Positions 34,601 to 44,879 are shown, counted from the first letter of the stretch. The stretch is 64,000 nucleotides of DNA from Collinsella sp. TF08-11AT (GCF_003437035.1 NZ_QSRL01000001.1:372001-436000); one strand, 5' to 3'. The notes: generated by a model not told the origin, from the letters alone. Program-made: numbers and translations.

Positions 34601-35089
34601 CTAGAAGCCAAACTGACCGCGGAACTTGGGCCACTCACCAATGGATTTCTCCTTGATAAGGGCGAACTCGACCGTGTAGCCGGCGTTGGTGAGATCCTCG
34701 AGCGCCTGGGCCTCTTCCTGCGTGATCGACTGGTTGTTGCCGAGCTTGGTGGCGCCGGGACGGTCGTTGCAGGGGCCGACGATGATGCGGTCCATGCCGG
34801 GCTTAAAGCCAAAATCGACGAGAAGTTCCTTCATGTCGAGCGGGTTCTTGGTGATCAGGAAGTACTTGGTGTTGGACTTGAGAACCTTCTCGGAGACCTC
34901 CTTGAAGTGCTCCTTGGTCCACACGAACGTCTTCTTGCCCGAGGCACTCTTGTAGGCCTCCTTGAGCACGGGGTTGGACGCTGCAGCGTCGTTGACGGCG
35001 ATAAGACCGTCGCAGGGATACTCGAGGGCCCAACGGGTAACGGTCTGTCCATGGATCATACGGTCGTCAATACGGATGAACGAAATCAT
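34601..35089 (-). CDS. PTS system mannose/fructose/sorbose family IIB subunit
   Basis: 162 residues, cytoplasmic phosphocarrier. The active histidine is in IRIDDRMIHGQTVTRW (~5-20), the standard IIB signature, followed by DGLIAVNDAAASNPVLKEAYK. VGPCNDRPGATKLGNNQSIT is also conserved. Transfers phosphate from IIA to the incoming sugar. AGGGAGAACGC precedes the ATG. Confidence 0.95.
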   Translation of the reverse strand: MISFIRIDDRMIHGQTVTRWALEYPCDGLIAVNDAAASNPVLKEAYKSASGKKTFVWTKEHFKEVSEKVLKSNTKYFLITKNPLDMKELLVDFGFKPGMDRIIVGPCNDRPGATKLGNNQSITQEEAQALEDLTNAGYTVEFALIKEKSIGEWPKFRGQFGF

Positions 35090-35168
35090 GCGTTCTCCCT
35101 TTCTTTATCACCGGGGGTCTTTCCTCTTAACCCCCGCTCCATCACAAAAATTGGGGCGGATGCGCTGC

Positions 35169-35603
35169 CTAGATGTCGTCGTCCTCGTCGTCGGCGTCAT
35201 CGGTCGGGACCACAAGCTCGGACATACCGTTCTTGCCCTCCTGCAGCATCATCTGCTTGAGAGAATCCAGGTCCATGGTGGCAAGCCCCATCATGGCGGT
35301 CATAGCCATGGGCAGATTCATACCGCCGAAGGCAATGGTGTGGGCGGGCAAGCCCTTCTCGGCCAGCGTGTTCATAGCATTGGTGAGCGGCGATCCGCCC
35401 AGGATGTCACCGAGCAGGACAACCTCGTCATCGGCGGTAACGGGAGCGACCATCGCCTTGACGTTCTCGACATATTCGTCAGCGCCCATGCCGTCCACGA
35501 GACTCGTCGACAAGATGTTCGGGGCGTCATTGCCGAGCATCTTGAGGACACTGTGCAGTCCGGGAGCGAGCGTTCCGTGACTGACCATTACCAGATACCG
35601 CAT
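35169..35603 (-). CDS. PTS system mannose-family IIA subunit
   Basis: 144 residues. YLVMVSHGTLAPGLHSVLKM holds the phosphorylatable histidine (~9). DEVVLLGDILGGSPLTNAM (~58-76) and AFGGMNLPMAMTAMMG are typical of ManX-type IIA domains. ATG 35603 follows GAGGAGACC; the longer upstream frame lacks a ribosome binding site. The C terminus is very acidic (DDADDEDDDI), as in the IIC subunit. First gene of the operon and the entry point for phosphate from HPr. Confidence 0.93.
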   Translation of the reverse strand: MRYLVMVSHGTLAPGLHSVLKMLGNDAPNILSTSLVDGMGADEYVENVKAMVAPVTADDEVVLLGDILGGSPLTNAMNTLAEKGLPAHTIAFGGMNLPMAMTAMMGLATMDLDSLKQMMLQEGKNGMSELVVPTDDADDEDDDI

Positions 35604-35689
35604 GCGGTCTCCTCTCGACCTGCCGTGTGTCGCACGGCTTTGCTTTTTGCTGAGATTATTGTTGCGCCGGGGCATGTTCGGTACAAGAA

Positions 35690-35736
35690 AATAGTTGTGA
35701 ACGGCAACTATTCATCGGTTAACGGTAGCAACTATT
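35690..35736. promoter_or_regulatory. Candidate operators for the PTS operon or the divergent GntR gene
   Basis: AATAGTTG (35690-35697) and CAACTATT (35705-35712) form an inverted repeat with a 7-bp spacer. A second CAACTATT lies at 35729-35736, 24 bp from the first. All sit in the 308-bp divergent region, which is AT-rich. Likely regulator sites; the binding protein is inferred to be the GntR product. Confidence 0.45.
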
Positions 35737-35911
35737 TTTGTGCCTAAATTATTTTTTCTTCTAATTATTTTTAAAATAGCAGGTAGATTGCCTGATAAAT
35801 GTTTTATGTTCCTTATGCACCATACATACCAGCAAGAATCGGGCCTGGCATCTCCGGTTTGCCCCGCAGTGTCAGACCATGTCACGTACGCCCACGACAT
35901 GGAGGTACCCC

Positions 35912-36694
35912 ATGGATATGATCTCGTTTCTCGCCTCCGAACCCTTCGACCGCAGCGGTGATACGCCGCTCTATGTCCAACTTAAACATCGAATCGCCCT
36001 GCTTATCGCCAGCCAGGCGTTCGACACCAAGACGCCGCTGCCACGCGAGCTCGAAATCTGTGAACGGCTAGAGTTATCGCGCGCGACCGTGCGCCGTTGC
36101 TTCCAAGATCTCGTCATCGAGGGGCGCGTGGTGCGCAAACGTGGGCAGGGCACGTTCATCAAACCCCAAACCTCAGCACCCGGCATCGACCTGGCCCTGA
36201 ATTTCAGCGCGCGGATGCGCGAAGCGGGACGGGTTCCGAGCTCGCAGATTCTCGCCTTTTCAAGCATACCGGCCGTCCGCGGCATCGCCTCTGGGCTCAA
36301 AGTGCCCGAGGGGACACCCGTCTGGGAGATTCGCCGCCTGCGTCTCGCCAACGACAAACCCATGGAGCTCAACTACGTCTATATCCTCGTGTCACTTTGC
36401 CCCGAGCTCACACGCAAAGACGTGGATGGCTCGCTCTACGCCTACATCGCGGAAAAGACCGGCATCCTGCCCGCAAGCGTCGATGCCGTCTACGAGACGG
36501 TCAACCTCGACAAGCATGAGGCGCGCCTTTTGGGACAGAACACCGGTAAGGCGGCGATGCGCATCGTGCGTTCGACCTACGACAAGACGGGAACCCCGTT
36601 CGAGGTAGGCGTGCTCATCAGCTGCGACGGTCAGGCAAAGCTGCACGTGCACATCGCCGCCGACAAAACAACCTTCACCGCCACAGCCCAATAA
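35912..36694 (+). CDS. GntR-family (HutC/UTRA) transcriptional regulator
   Basis: 260 residues. N-terminal winged helix (PLYVQLKHRIALLIASQAF, then PRELEICERLELSRATVRRCFQDLVIEGRVVRKRGQGTFI, ~20-80) and C-terminal UTRA ligand-binding domain (VPSSQILAFSSIPAV ... VWEIRRLRLANDKPMELNYVYI ... FEVGVLIS). UTRA domains usually bind phosphorylated sugars. It is divergent from the mannose-family PTS operon and is the obvious candidate to control it. ATG 35912 is chosen for GGAGG six bases upstream. A perfect hairpin terminator follows. Confidence 0.92.
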   Translation: MDMISFLASEPFDRSGDTPLYVQLKHRIALLIASQAFDTKTPLPRELEICERLELSRATVRRCFQDLVIEGRVVRKRGQGTFIKPQTSAPGIDLALNFSARMREAGRVPSSQILAFSSIPAVRGIASGLKVPEGTPVWEIRRLRLANDKPMELNYVYILVSLCPELTRKDVDGSLYAYIAEKTGILPASVDAVYETVNLDKHEARLLGQNTGKAAMRIVRSTYDKTGTPFEVGVLISCDGQAKLHVHIAADKTTFTATAQ

Positions 36695-36703
36695 ATCCAA
36701 AAC

Positions 36704-36739
36704 GTGGGCTCCGCCGTTCGAACGAACGGCGGAGCCCAC
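36704..36739. terminator. Bidirectional terminator between the GntR gene and carB
   Basis: GTGGGCTCCGCCGTTCG pairs perfectly with CGAACGGCGGAGCCCAC over two bases. T-rich sequence follows on the plus strand (CTTTCTTTTTC) and GTTTT on the minus strand. Confidence 0.85.
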
Positions 36740-36785
36740 ACTCACTTTCTTTTTCATCCCTAGTCATCGCGCAAAGCCCCTTCGG

Positions 36786-36925
36786 CAGCACACGGTGCAG
36801 CCGAGTCACCGTAGGCCGGGGCGGGAGGCGGACCTTTCTCTCGGAAAACTTCGCGAAGCCCAGTTTCCGAGAGGAAGTGTCCGGCTGCCGCCCCGGCCGA
36901 CCAGGTCACACTACACCGTGTGCTG
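36786..36925 (-). repeat. Nested hairpin element overlapping the carB stop (GGGCTTCGCGAAG loop, copy 2)
   Basis: The outer stem CAGCACACGGTG/CACCGTGTGCTG uses the last codons of carB. Inside are GGCCGGGGCGG/CCGCCCCGGCC and an apical stem CTCTCGGAAA ... TTTTCCGAGAG around CTGGGCTTCGCGAAG. The apical loop matches the copy at 31596-31629 while the stem differs by paired changes. Confidence 0.7.
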
Positions 36926-39900
36926 CGGCAGGTCCTGCAGGGCGATGACGTCCATGCCCATGTCGTTGGCGCTGCCGTGACCCTGCTGGTCCTCGCGCAC
37001 CGCCTCGATGGCACTCACATACGTGTTGGCTGCAGACATCGCGGTCACGCAGGTCACGCCGCGACGCACCGCCTCGGTACGCAACAGATAGCCGTCGCCG
37101 CGCGAACCTGGGCCGTACGGCGTGTTGATAATCACCGCGATCTTGCCATCGGCGATAAGGTCGCCGATGTTGGGGCTCTCGCTATCATGCGGACCGCTGA
37201 TCTTTTCCACGATTTCGCACGTCACGTTGCCGCCGCGCAGCACGCGCGCCGTACCCTCAGTGGAACAGATATCAAAGCCCAGGTAGCGCAGGATACGGGC
37301 AACCGAAAGAATATGGCGCTTATCGCGGTCGCACACGCTAATGAACACCTTGCCGCTGCCCGGATCGGGCAGGTTGTAGTCGATCGCCAGCTGCGTCTTG
37401 GCGTATGCCTCGGGATAGCTCTTGGCGATACCCATGACCTCGCCCGTCGACTTCATCTCGGGCCCCAGGATAACGTCGGCTCCCGGGAAACGGCCCCAGG
37501 GCATGACGGCTTCCTTCATGCAGAACCAATCGAGCTGACGCTCGTCGCTCGGCAGGCCCAGGCTGGCGATGGAATCGCCCGCCATGATGCGCGCCACGCA
37601 CTTGGCCAGCGGCACGCCGGTGGCCTTGGAGATAAACGGCACAGTGCGGCTCGCGCGCGGGTTTGCCTCGATCACGTAGACGGTCTCGCCCTTGATGGCA
37701 TACTGCACATTGACCAGGCCGCGTACGCCCAGCGCCATCGCGATGCGGCGCGTGGTCTCGCGGAGCTTTGCCTGCAGGCTCTCGCTAAAGCTGAACGGCG
37801 GGATGCAGGTCGCAGAGTCGCCGGAGTGAATACCGGCCTCCTCGATATGCTCCAGAATGCCGCCGATGTAGACCTCTTCGCCATCGCACAGGGCGTCGAC
37901 ATCGGACTCGATCGCACCCTCCAGGAAGCGATCCAGATACACCGGGTAGTCGGGGCTAATGCGCGCAGCCTCGGCCATGTAATCGCGCAGATGCTCGGCA
38001 TCGTAGGCGATCATCATGCCGCGGCCGCCCAGCACGTAGCTCGGACGCACCAGCAGCGGGTAGCCAATATGCGCGGCCACGGCCTCGGCCTCCTCAAACG
38101 AGGTTGCCTGGCCCGCCGGCGGATACATAATGCCCAGCTTGTCGAGCAGGGCGGCAAAGCGCTCGCGGTCCTCGGCAAAGTCGATGGCATCGGGCTTGGT
38201 GCCCATGATGTTCACGCCGCTCTCCTCGAGCATGCGCGCCAGCTTAAGCGGAGTCTGGCCGCCGAGCGTCACCACGACGCCGTCGGGGCGCTCAACATCG
38301 ATAACGTCCATGACGTCCTCGTAGGTGAGCGGCTCAAAGTACAGGCGGTCGGACGTGTCATAGTCGGTCGAGACGGTCTCGGGATTGCAGTTGACCATGA
38401 TGGTCTCGAAGCCGCGGGCCGCCAGCGCGTAGCTCGCGTGCACGCAACAGTAATCGAACTCGATACCCTGGCCAATGCGGTTGGGACCGGCGCCCAGGAT
38501 CATCGCCTTGGGCTTGTCCGCCGGCGTGGTCTCGTCGGGAGCCACGCACTTCTTGGCATCCGGGCTCGTGCGGTAGATGTTCTCGTACGTCTTGTAATGG
38601 TACTCCGTGGCGCTCGAGAACTCGGCGGCGCAGGTATCGACCGTCTTCATGCTGGGAACCACGCCCAGGCCCTTGCGATAAGCGCGAACAAAGCGCTCGT
38701 CCGAGCCGGTCAGCGCGGCGATCTCGGCGTCGCTCGTGCCGTACTGCTTGAGCAGGCGCATCGCGTCGGCGTCGATATCCTCCACACGCAGGCCGCGGAT
38801 GCTCTCCTGGACCTGCACCATATCGTTGATGCGATTGAGATACCACGGATCGATACCGCAAATGGCGTGGATGCGCGCAACATCCCAGCCGCGGCGCAGG
38901 GCCTCGACCACAAAGAAGATGCGGTGCTCGGTCGGGGTACCCACGGCCTGGGCGAGTTCATCGTCGCTCAGTTTATCGGCACCCTCCTTGCCGCCAGCGC
39001 AAATGCCCTGGTGTCCATCCTCCAGCGAGCGCATAGCCTTGCCAAAGGCCTCCTCAAAGGTGCGGCCGATCGCCATAATCTCGCCCACGGCCTTCATGCG
39101 CGTGGTGAGCGTGGGGTCGGTGCCCTTGAACTTCTCAAAGGCAAAGCGCGGCACCTTGACCACGCAGTAGTCGATCGTGGGCTCAAAGCAGGCGGGCGTG
39201 GCCTTGGTGATGTCGTTGACGATCTCGTCGAGCGTGTAGCCCACGGCCAGGCGAGCGGCGGCCTTGGCGATGGGGAAACCCGTGGCCTTGGAGGCCAGCG
39301 CGGACGAGCGGCTCACGCGCGGGTTCATCTCGATGACGATCAGGCGGCCGGTCTGGGGGTTCACGGCAAACTGCACGTTGGAGCCGCCGGTCTCGACGCC
39401 GATCTTCTCCAAGATGGCGAGCGAGGCGACACGCATGCGCTGATACTCCAGGTCGGAGAGGGTCTGCGCCGGCGCCACGGTGATGGAGTCGCCGGTATGC
39501 ACGCCCATGGGGTCGAGGTTCTCGATGGAGCACACGATGATGCCGTTGCCGGCGTGGTCACGCATGACCTCCATCTCATACTCTTTCCAACCCTCGATGG
39601 ACTCCTCGACCAGCACCTCATGGGCAGGCGAGAGCTCAAGGCCCTGGCTCACGATGGAGACGAGCTCCTCGTGGGTATGCGCGATGCCGCCGCCGGCGCC
39701 ACCGAGGGTAAAGCTCGGGCGCAGTACGCAGGGATATCCCACGCGCTCGGCGATAGCCTCGGCGTCGGCCACGCTGTAGGCATAGCCCGAGCGCGCAACC
39801 TCCAGGCCGATCTCGGCCATGGCCTCGTTAAAGAGTTTGCGGTCCTCGCCGCGCTCGATAGCGGCCAGGTCGCAGCCGATCATCTCGACGCCGTACTTGT

Positions 39901-40225
39901 CGAGCGTGCCGTCCTTTGCCAGCTCGACGGCGGCGTTCAGACCGGTCTGGCCGCCCAGCGTGGGCAGCAGCGCGTCCGGGCGCTCTTTCTTGATTACGCG
40001 CTCGATAAACTCGGCGGTGATGGGCTCGACATAGGTGCGGTCGGCAAGACCCGGGTCGGTCATGATGGTCGCCGGATTGGAGTTGACCAGGATGACCTCA
40101 AAGCCATCCTCCTTGAGCACCTTGCAGGCCTGTGCGCCGGAGTAGTCGAACTCACAGGCCTGGCCAATGACGATAGGGCCCGAACCAATAACGAGGATGC
40201 GCTTGATGTCAGTACGTTTAGGCAT
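36911..40225 (-). CDS. carB: Carbamoyl-phosphate synthase large subunit
   Basis: 1104 residues. Makes carbamoyl phosphate from bicarbonate, ammonia and two ATP for pyrimidines and arginine. Two ATP-grasp halves are visible: [19 protein letters not shown] (~11) and [20 protein letters not shown] (~560), each followed by a grasp domain with [15 protein letters not shown] and [15 protein letters not shown]. The C-terminal MGS-like allosteric domain ([11 protein letters not shown] ... [24 protein letters not shown]) is complete. MPKRTDIKR is taken as the start; the longer frame overlaps carA without a ribosome binding site. Start lies one base after the carA stop. Confidence 0.97.
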   Translation of the reverse strand: MPKRTDIKRILVIGSGPIVIGQACEFDYSGAQACKVLKEDGFEVILVNSNPATIMTDPGLADRTYVEPITAEFIERVIKKERPDALLPTLGGQTGLNAAVELAKDGTLDKYGVEMIGCDLAAIERGEDRKLFNEAMAEIGLEVARSGYAYSVADAEAIAERVGYPCVLRPSFTLGGAGGGIAHTHEELVSIVSQGLELSPAHEVLVEESIEGWKEYEMEVMRDHAGNGIIVCSIENLDPMGVHTGDSITVAPAQTLSDLEYQRMRVASLAILEKIGVETGGSNVQFAVNPQTGRLIVIEMNPRVSRSSALASKATGFPIAKAAARLAVGYTLDEIVNDITKATPACFEPTIDYCVVKVPRFAFEKFKGTDPTLTTRMKAVGEIMAIGRTFEEAFGKAMRSLEDGHQGICAGGKEGADKLSDDELAQAVGTPTEHRIFFVVEALRRGWDVARIHAICGIDPWYLNRINDMVQVQESIRGLRVEDIDADAMRLLKQYGTSDAEIAALTGSDERFVRAYRKGLGVVPSMKTVDTCAAEFSSATEYHYKTYENIYRTSPDAKKCVAPDETTPADKPKAMILGAGPNRIGQGIEFDYCCVHASYALAARGFETIMVNCNPETVSTDYDTSDRLYFEPLTYEDVMDVIDVERPDGVVVTLGGQTPLKLARMLEESGVNIMGTKPDAIDFAEDRERFAALLDKLGIMYPPAGQATSFEEAEAVAAHIGYPLLVRPSYVLGGRGMMIAYDAEHLRDYMAEAARISPDYPVYLDRFLEGAIESDVDALCDGEEVYIGGILEHIEEAGIHSGDSATCIPPFSFSESLQAKLRETTRRIAMALGVRGLVNVQYAIKGETVYVIEANPRASRTVPFISKATGVPLAKCVARIMAGDSIASLGLPSDERQLDWFCMKEAVMPWGRFPGADVILGPEMKSTGEVMGIAKSYPEAYAKTQLAIDYNLPDPGSGKVFISVCDRDKRHILSVARILRYLGFDICSTEGTARVLRGGNVTCEIVEKISGPHDSESPNIGDLIADGKIAVIINTPYGPGSRGDGYLLRTEAVRRGVTCVTAMSAANTYVSAIEAVREDQQGHGSANDMGMDVIALQDLPQHTV

Positions 40226-40226
40226 G

Positions 40227-41666
40227 TTAGTTCTCCTCGGTCGCAGCGTTCTCGGACTCGGCGAAATTCCAGCCGGCGAGGCGGTCCTTCGCGGTGTCGA
40301 TGTCCAGGTAGTTCTCCTCGCCGTCCATGAGTCGCGTAAAGGCGGTAAAGAGATAGTGGGCATCGGTGGGGCCAGGCGAAGCCTCGGGGTGGTACTGGAC
40401 CGAGAAACACGGGGCGTCGAGCAGCTGGATGCCCTCGGCGGTGCCGTCGTTGAGGTTCACATGTGTCAGGCGAATGCGACCAAAGCGCTCGTTCATCACG
40501 ACCGGCGCGATGCCGCGACGCACCCAGGCGCGCAGGTCACCGTCGGCCGCATGCTCGGTTTCGCCGCCGGAAAGCTCCGGAATCAGTTTGCCCAGACTGG
40601 GGAACAGCAGGCCAAAGCCGTGGTTTTGCGCGGTGATCTCCACGCGACGGCTCACCAGATTCATAACCGGCTGGTTACCGCCACGGTGACCGAATTTAAG
40701 CTTTTCCATTTGGGCGCCGCAGGCCAGGCTGATCATCTGGTGACCGAGGCAAATGCCAAAGACCGGCACCTTGCCGATCAGCTGCTGTACCTGCTCATAG
40801 GTCTCCACCACGGCATCGGGGTCGCCGGGGCCGTTGGACAAAAAGACGCCATCGGGATTCATGTCGAGCACCTCACTCGCGGGCGTATCCCACGGCACGA
40901 CGGTGAGATCGCAGCCGGCACGGACCAGGCCCTCCAGAATACCGCGCTTCACACCGCAGTCGTAGGCGACCACTTTGTGACGGGCAGGAGCGGCAGCCGC
41001 AAGCGCAAAGTCATGCGTGGCAGGCAGGTCGGCGGCCACAAACTCGTGAGGCGCGGGGCAACTTACGGTCTTGACCAGGTTCTCGCCTACCAGCGTGGGC
41101 GCAGCGGACAAGCGCTCGGCAAGCTCGTCGACGTCGAAGATCTCGGTCGAGATAATGCCCATCTTGGAACCATTGTCGCGCAGATGGCGCACCAGAGCGC
41201 GGGTGTCGATACCCTCGATAGCGACGATGCCGTGAGCGCGCAGGTACTCCGGCACGCTGACGGCCGAGCGCCAGTTAGAAGGCGTGGCGCACATATCGCG
41301 AACGATCATGCCGCGCATAGCCGGAGCGCTCGCAGGGCGCACGGCGTCGCCGGGGAAGGCCGACTGGACATCGGTCTCGTCGATACCGTAATTGCCGATC
41401 TGCGGATAGGTCATGGTTACAATTTGGCCGGCATAACTCGGGTCGGTCATGACCTCAAAGTAGCCCTCGAGCGAGGTGTTGAAGCAGACTTCGCCGGTCG
41501 CGGTGCCCTCGGCGCCGCATGCACGTCCATAAAAAATGGTCCCATCCTCAAGATACAGGATACAGGGACCGCAGGTGCCCTTGCTGGTTTTGGCCAGCAT
41601 ACGCTGGCAAAGCTCGCTGGGCGCGAAGGTGCGGGCGGCAGCGCCCGCGGTATGGTTGTTCGCCAT
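40227..41666 (-). CDS. carA: Carbamoyl-phosphate synthase small subunit
   Basis: 479 residues, glutamine amidotransferase subunit feeding ammonia to CarB. The N-terminal CPSase domain has [32 protein letters not shown]. The class I amidotransferase triad is in [10 protein letters not shown] (Cys nucleophile, ~320) and [11 protein letters not shown] (His and Glu, ~432-442). NGPGDP is also conserved. The ~80 extra residues compared with E. coli are spread over linkers and the C-terminal acidic tail. AAGGAGAATT precedes ATG 41666. Confidence 0.97.
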   Translation of the reverse strand: MANNHTAGAAARTFAPSELCQRMLAKTSKGTCGPCILYLEDGTIFYGRACGAEGTATGEVCFNTSLEGYFEVMTDPSYAGQIVTMTYPQIGNYGIDETDVQSAFPGDAVRPASAPAMRGMIVRDMCATPSNWRSAVSVPEYLRAHGIVAIEGIDTRALVRHLRDNGSKMGIISTEIFDVDELAERLSAAPTLVGENLVKTVSCPAPHEFVAADLPATHDFALAAAAPARHKVVAYDCGVKRGILEGLVRAGCDLTVVPWDTPASEVLDMNPDGVFLSNGPGDPDAVVETYEQVQQLIGKVPVFGICLGHQMISLACGAQMEKLKFGHRGGNQPVMNLVSRRVEITAQNHGFGLLFPSLGKLIPELSGGETEHAADGDLRAWVRRGIAPVVMNERFGRIRLTHVNLNDGTAEGIQLLDAPCFSVQYHPEASPGPTDAHYLFTAFTRLMDGEENYLDIDTAKDRLAGWNFAESENAATEEN

Positions 41667-41776
41667 AATTCTCCTTCCCGGTCTCACAGGACCGGCTTAA
41701 AGGTGTGTAGTTAGGCCTCGCGGTATTGTAACCGCAAGCATGCCTCATGGCGTTAATTTCATCGAAATGTTTACGA

Positions 41777-41814
41777 AATGATAATTATGACTTTCTATGC
41801 ATAATGATTATTTA
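41777..41814. promoter_or_regulatory. AT-rich palindromes upstream of carA (possible ARG boxes)
   Basis: AATGATAATTATGACT and TATGCATAATGATTATT stand out in GC-rich DNA ~110-150 bp before carA. They resemble ArgR operators (TGAATWWWWATTCA-like) only loosely. They may equally be promoter elements. Confidence 0.3.
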
Positions 41815-41831
41815 ATCCCCGTCCCAGAAAA

Positions 41832-41868
41832 ATTATCCCGCGTGGGCTTGTGGCTCACGCGGGATAAT
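41832..41868 (-). terminator. Terminator of the one-TM protein gene
   Basis: ATTATCCCGCGT/ACGCGGGATAAT, 12-bp perfect stem, followed on the minus strand by TTTTT. It starts 7 bp past the stop at 41875. Confidence 0.9.
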
Positions 41869-41874
41869 GGCCTC

Positions 41875-42840
41875 TTACTTTTGCTTGTCCTGTTCCAGCA
41901 GATCGGACGGTGAGCGATCGGGCTTGCCGCCGCGGAAAATCTCGCGGCCATGCAGACGATGCTCCAGGTCACGTTCGGCCTTTTCCTCGTCAATCTTGGT
42001 CTGGCTCACCACCGGGTCCTCGATCAGCGACGAAACCGAGTTCACCTGTTTTTGAATGCGCTCGGCAATGGTGTCGTCCATGCTTACGATGCGCATCTTC
42101 CAGTCGATACTCGTGGCGTTGGATGAGCTCTTGGTCCACACAAACGTCAAAATGGCGCTCTGATGACCCCGCGCGGGAAACATGCCAAAGAAGGAATCGT
42201 GCTGAATGTTGCTATCCTCGTCGATATAGGCGTGAACGTTATACACCACGCGGTCGATCTTATCGTTGAGCAGCGCGTTGGTCGCAAGCGCAGCGGCCTG
42301 AATCTGCCCGTTGGACAGCAGCTCGAGCTCGTTGGCAGACGATGTGTCCAACACCGTCACCTCGACCGTGCCCGTACGCTCATCAGCTTCATCGACGGTA
42401 AAGTCGAGCGGGAACTGCGTAAAGCCGTTGCCCCACTCAAGGCCGCCCTTCAGCGCCGTCGAAACGGTATCCACCGAAACGCTCTCGGACAGGTTGGCGG
42501 TGTTCAGGCGTCGCATCACGCCGTAGCCAATCTGCATGCCCACAATCAGCACCAAGATGCCAATGACCACGGCCATGGCAGTCTTCGTAATGGTATGGCT
42601 CACCTGCGAGCCCGAAGGGTCGTCCTCGGACAGCGGGTCGATATGTTTTGCCTGGCTCGCGCGGTCCTCGCTGCGCAGCTGCGCTAGCGCCGCTTTGTCA
42701 CCGCGCTTGGCCGCAGCCTCCTTCTCACGCATGCGCTCGGTGCGCTTTTTGGCAAGCGTGGGATCCAAGACACCGGATGCATCGATTTCGGAGAATAACT
42801 CCGTCACTTCTTCCGGAGTCAAAGGGTTCTTGTCAGCCAT
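41875..42840 (-). CDS. Single-TM protein of unknown function
   Basis: 321 residues. A charged cytoplasmic N terminus (~1-82, with KKRTERMREKEAAAKRG) precedes one membrane helix (MAVVIGILVLIVGMQIGYGV ~88-107). An extracytoplasmic domain of ~210 residues follows (VEVTVLDTSSANELELLSNG, AYIDEDSNIQHDSFFGMF, ILTFVWTKSSSNATSIDWKM). It ends in a charged tail. I do not recognise the family. It is 20 bp downstream of the ABC exporter gene, so the two are probably cotranscribed. Confidence 0.8.
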   Translation of the reverse strand: MADKNPLTPEEVTELFSEIDASGVLDPTLAKKRTERMREKEAAAKRGDKAALAQLRSEDRASQAKHIDPLSEDDPSGSQVSHTITKTAMAVVIGILVLIVGMQIGYGVMRRLNTANLSESVSVDTVSTALKGGLEWGNGFTQFPLDFTVDEADERTGTVEVTVLDTSSANELELLSNGQIQAAALATNALLNDKIDRVVYNVHAYIDEDSNIQHDSFFGMFPARGHQSAILTFVWTKSSSNATSIDWKMRIVSMDDTIAERIQKQVNSVSSLIEDPVVSQTKIDEEKAERDLEHRLHGREIFRGGKPDRSPSDLLEQDKQK

Positions 42841-42859
42841 AAACTTCCTGTCATATCAA

Positions 42860-44632
42860 TCAGTCGAGCTCGTGCGCACGCGCACCTTCGAACTGCATTC
42901 GATAGTAACGGGCATAGGTGCCGCCACGGGCGAGAAGCTCCTCGTGCGTGCCACGCTCCACAACGCGACCATGCTCAACGGTCGCAATCTCATCGGCATG
43001 CTTAATAGTCGAGAGACGGTGGGCGATGATGATTGTGGTACGGCCGCGTGCCAGCTCTTCGAGCGACTCCTGTACCGCTTCCTCGCTCTCGTTATCCAAA
43101 GCACTCGTCGCCTCATCCAAAATAAGGATCTTGGGGTTCTTGAGAAATACGCGCGCAATGGCGACGCGCTGCTTCTGTCCGCCCGAAAGACGGCTGCCGC
43201 GCTCGCCCACGACCGTGTCATAGCCCTGTGGAAGCGACTCGATAAAGGCATCGATGTTGGCGCGACGGGCGGCCTCGGCGATCTCTTCTGCCGTAGCGCC
43301 CGGCTTGCCGTAGGCGATGTTCTCGCCGATTGTTCCGTCAAACAGGTAGACATCCTGCTGCACCAGGCCGATGGCGCGGCGCAGGCTCTGCTGCGTCACA
43401 TCGCGCACGTCCTGGCCGTCGATGCTAATGGATCCGGCAGCCACGTCATAAAAGCGTGGCAGCAGCGAACAGGTCGTGGACTTGCCACCGCCCGAAGGGC
43501 CAACCAAAGCGATGGTCTGCCCGGGCTTGATGGACAGATTCATATGGTCGATAACGGGACGCTCTTCGGCATCACCCTCGCCCAGCTCAACGTCCTCGTA
43601 GTTAAAGCACACGTCGTGATAATCCACGGCGCCGGCGGTCACCTGCAGATCCGTGGCGTCCGGCTTGTCCTGGATATCCGGCGCGGTCGAGAGCACCTCG
43701 TCCATACGCTTAAAGCCAGCGATGGCCTTCTGATACATTTCGGCCGAATTGACGAGTGTCTCGAGCGGCGTGCAGAACAGCGAAATGTAGAGCGCGAAGG
43801 TTGCCATATCGACCGCCTGCAGCTGACCCTGGGCAACGAGCCAACCACCCAGCAGCACCACGATCACGTACAGCACGCCCGAGAGCAGGCCATACGTCGC
43901 GGTATAGACGCCCATGGCGTGATACATGTTTTCCTTGGACGAAAGGTAGCGATTGTTGGAGGCGCGGAACTTAGAGCGCTCGGTCTCCTCATTGGCAAAG
44001 CTCTTGACCACGCGCATGCCCGCCAGCGAATCCTGCAGCTGCGCATTGATGCCGCTGATTTTTTTGCGATTGTCGCTAAAGACCTCGCGCATGCGCATGT
44101 TCTGCCAAAACATGATGACCGCAAACGCTGCCGTCACCACAGCCATGGCAAGCGCCAGCACCGGGGCGATGGTAAAGAGGATCACAAACGAGCCGATAAT
44201 CTCGATGCCGCAGATGATGATCCACTCGGGCACGTGATGCGCCGCCTCGCAGATATCGAACAGGTCGTTGACCACGCGGCTCATCATGTCACCCGAGCTG
44301 TTGCGGTCGAAATATGCAAAGCTAAAGCGCTCATACTGGTCGAACAGGTCCTCGCGCATCTTGGACTCCATGCGCGCGCCCATCACGTGGCCCCAATAGC
44401 TCACAAAATAGCGGCAGGCGCAACGGATGACATACATCAGCACCAAACCCACCGCGATCATACCGAGCGCCTGCATAATGGCAGCCTGACCCCGGGTAAA
44501 CAGCCCACCGGTCAGATTGCGCAGGATAATGGGGAACGCCAGGTCAATGGCGGCAAGCACCAGAGCACAAACAGTATCAGCAACAAAAAGCCCCATCTGG
44601 GGCTCGTAATACGAGAGAAACCTTTTAAACAT
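42860..44632 (-). CDS. ABC transporter, fused permease and ATPase (exporter type)
   Basis: 590 residues. An N-terminal six-helix exporter domain (~1-310; ERFSFAYFDRNSSGDMMSRVVNDLFDICE is the conserved intracellular loop) precedes an ATPase with Walker A LVGPSGGGKSTTC (~377), Q-loop GLVQQDVYLFDGTIGENIAYG, signature RLSGGQKQRVAIARVFLKNP (~482), Walker B ILILDEATSALD and the H-loop IIAHRLSTIKH. Such half-transporters work as homo- or heterodimers; no second one is adjacent. Substrate unknown (drug, lipid or peptide). Confidence 0.92.
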   Translation of the reverse strand: MFKRFLSYYEPQMGLFVADTVCALVLAAIDLAFPIILRNLTGGLFTRGQAAIMQALGMIAVGLVLMYVIRCACRYFVSYWGHVMGARMESKMREDLFDQYERFSFAYFDRNSSGDMMSRVVNDLFDICEAAHHVPEWIIICGIEIIGSFVILFTIAPVLALAMAVVTAAFAVIMFWQNMRMREVFSDNRKKISGINAQLQDSLAGMRVVKSFANEETERSKFRASNNRYLSSKENMYHAMGVYTATYGLLSGVLYVIVVLLGGWLVAQGQLQAVDMATFALYISLFCTPLETLVNSAEMYQKAIAGFKRMDEVLSTAPDIQDKPDATDLQVTAGAVDYHDVCFNYEDVELGEGDAEERPVIDHMNLSIKPGQTIALVGPSGGGKSTTCSLLPRFYDVAAGSISIDGQDVRDVTQQSLRRAIGLVQQDVYLFDGTIGENIAYGKPGATAEEIAEAARRANIDAFIESLPQGYDTVVGERGSRLSGGQKQRVAIARVFLKNPKILILDEATSALDNESEEAVQESLEELARGRTTIIIAHRLSTIKHADEIATVEHGRVVERGTHEELLARGGTYARYYRMQFEGARAHELD

Positions 44633-44732
44633 GCAATCCTCGAAGAGAAATAAATAGCGTGAGAAATCCGGTTGAACCGGTCAGGCTGAAAACAAAGCGT
44701 CCCAACAAGCATAACGCCGATGTTCTGGCAGC

Positions 44733-44879
44733 GTCAGCGAAAACGTCCCTAAGCGAGCAAGGTGCCTTGAAAGAGGAGCGACGCGTACTTCGGTACGCGA
44801 GCGACGATTGAAAGGCAGATTGCCGCTTAGGGGCGTTTGCAGCGTCGACTCGTTACGCGGTTTGGTAAAACCGCGTAAC
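44733..44879 (-). repeat. Large structured element after the Nudix gene stop codon
   Basis: On the minus strand, directly after the stop, the hairpin GTTACGCGGTTT/AAACCGCGTAAC is identical to that of 13919-14066. A long arm follows: AAACGCCCCTAAGCG/CGCTTAGGGACGTTT, internal loop GCAATC/CCTTGCT (conserved), TGCCTT/AAGGCA, and an apical TCGCTCGCGTACC/TACGCGTCGCTC. Stems differ from the sister element by paired substitutions while the loops are the same. Confidence 0.75.

Noticed and set aside
36920..40330. A plus-strand reading frame of over 1100 codons antisense to carB.
   Set aside because: It mirrors a certain carB gene, has low-complexity His/Arg/Leu composition and no ribosome binding site. 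It is an artefact of GC-rich codon use.
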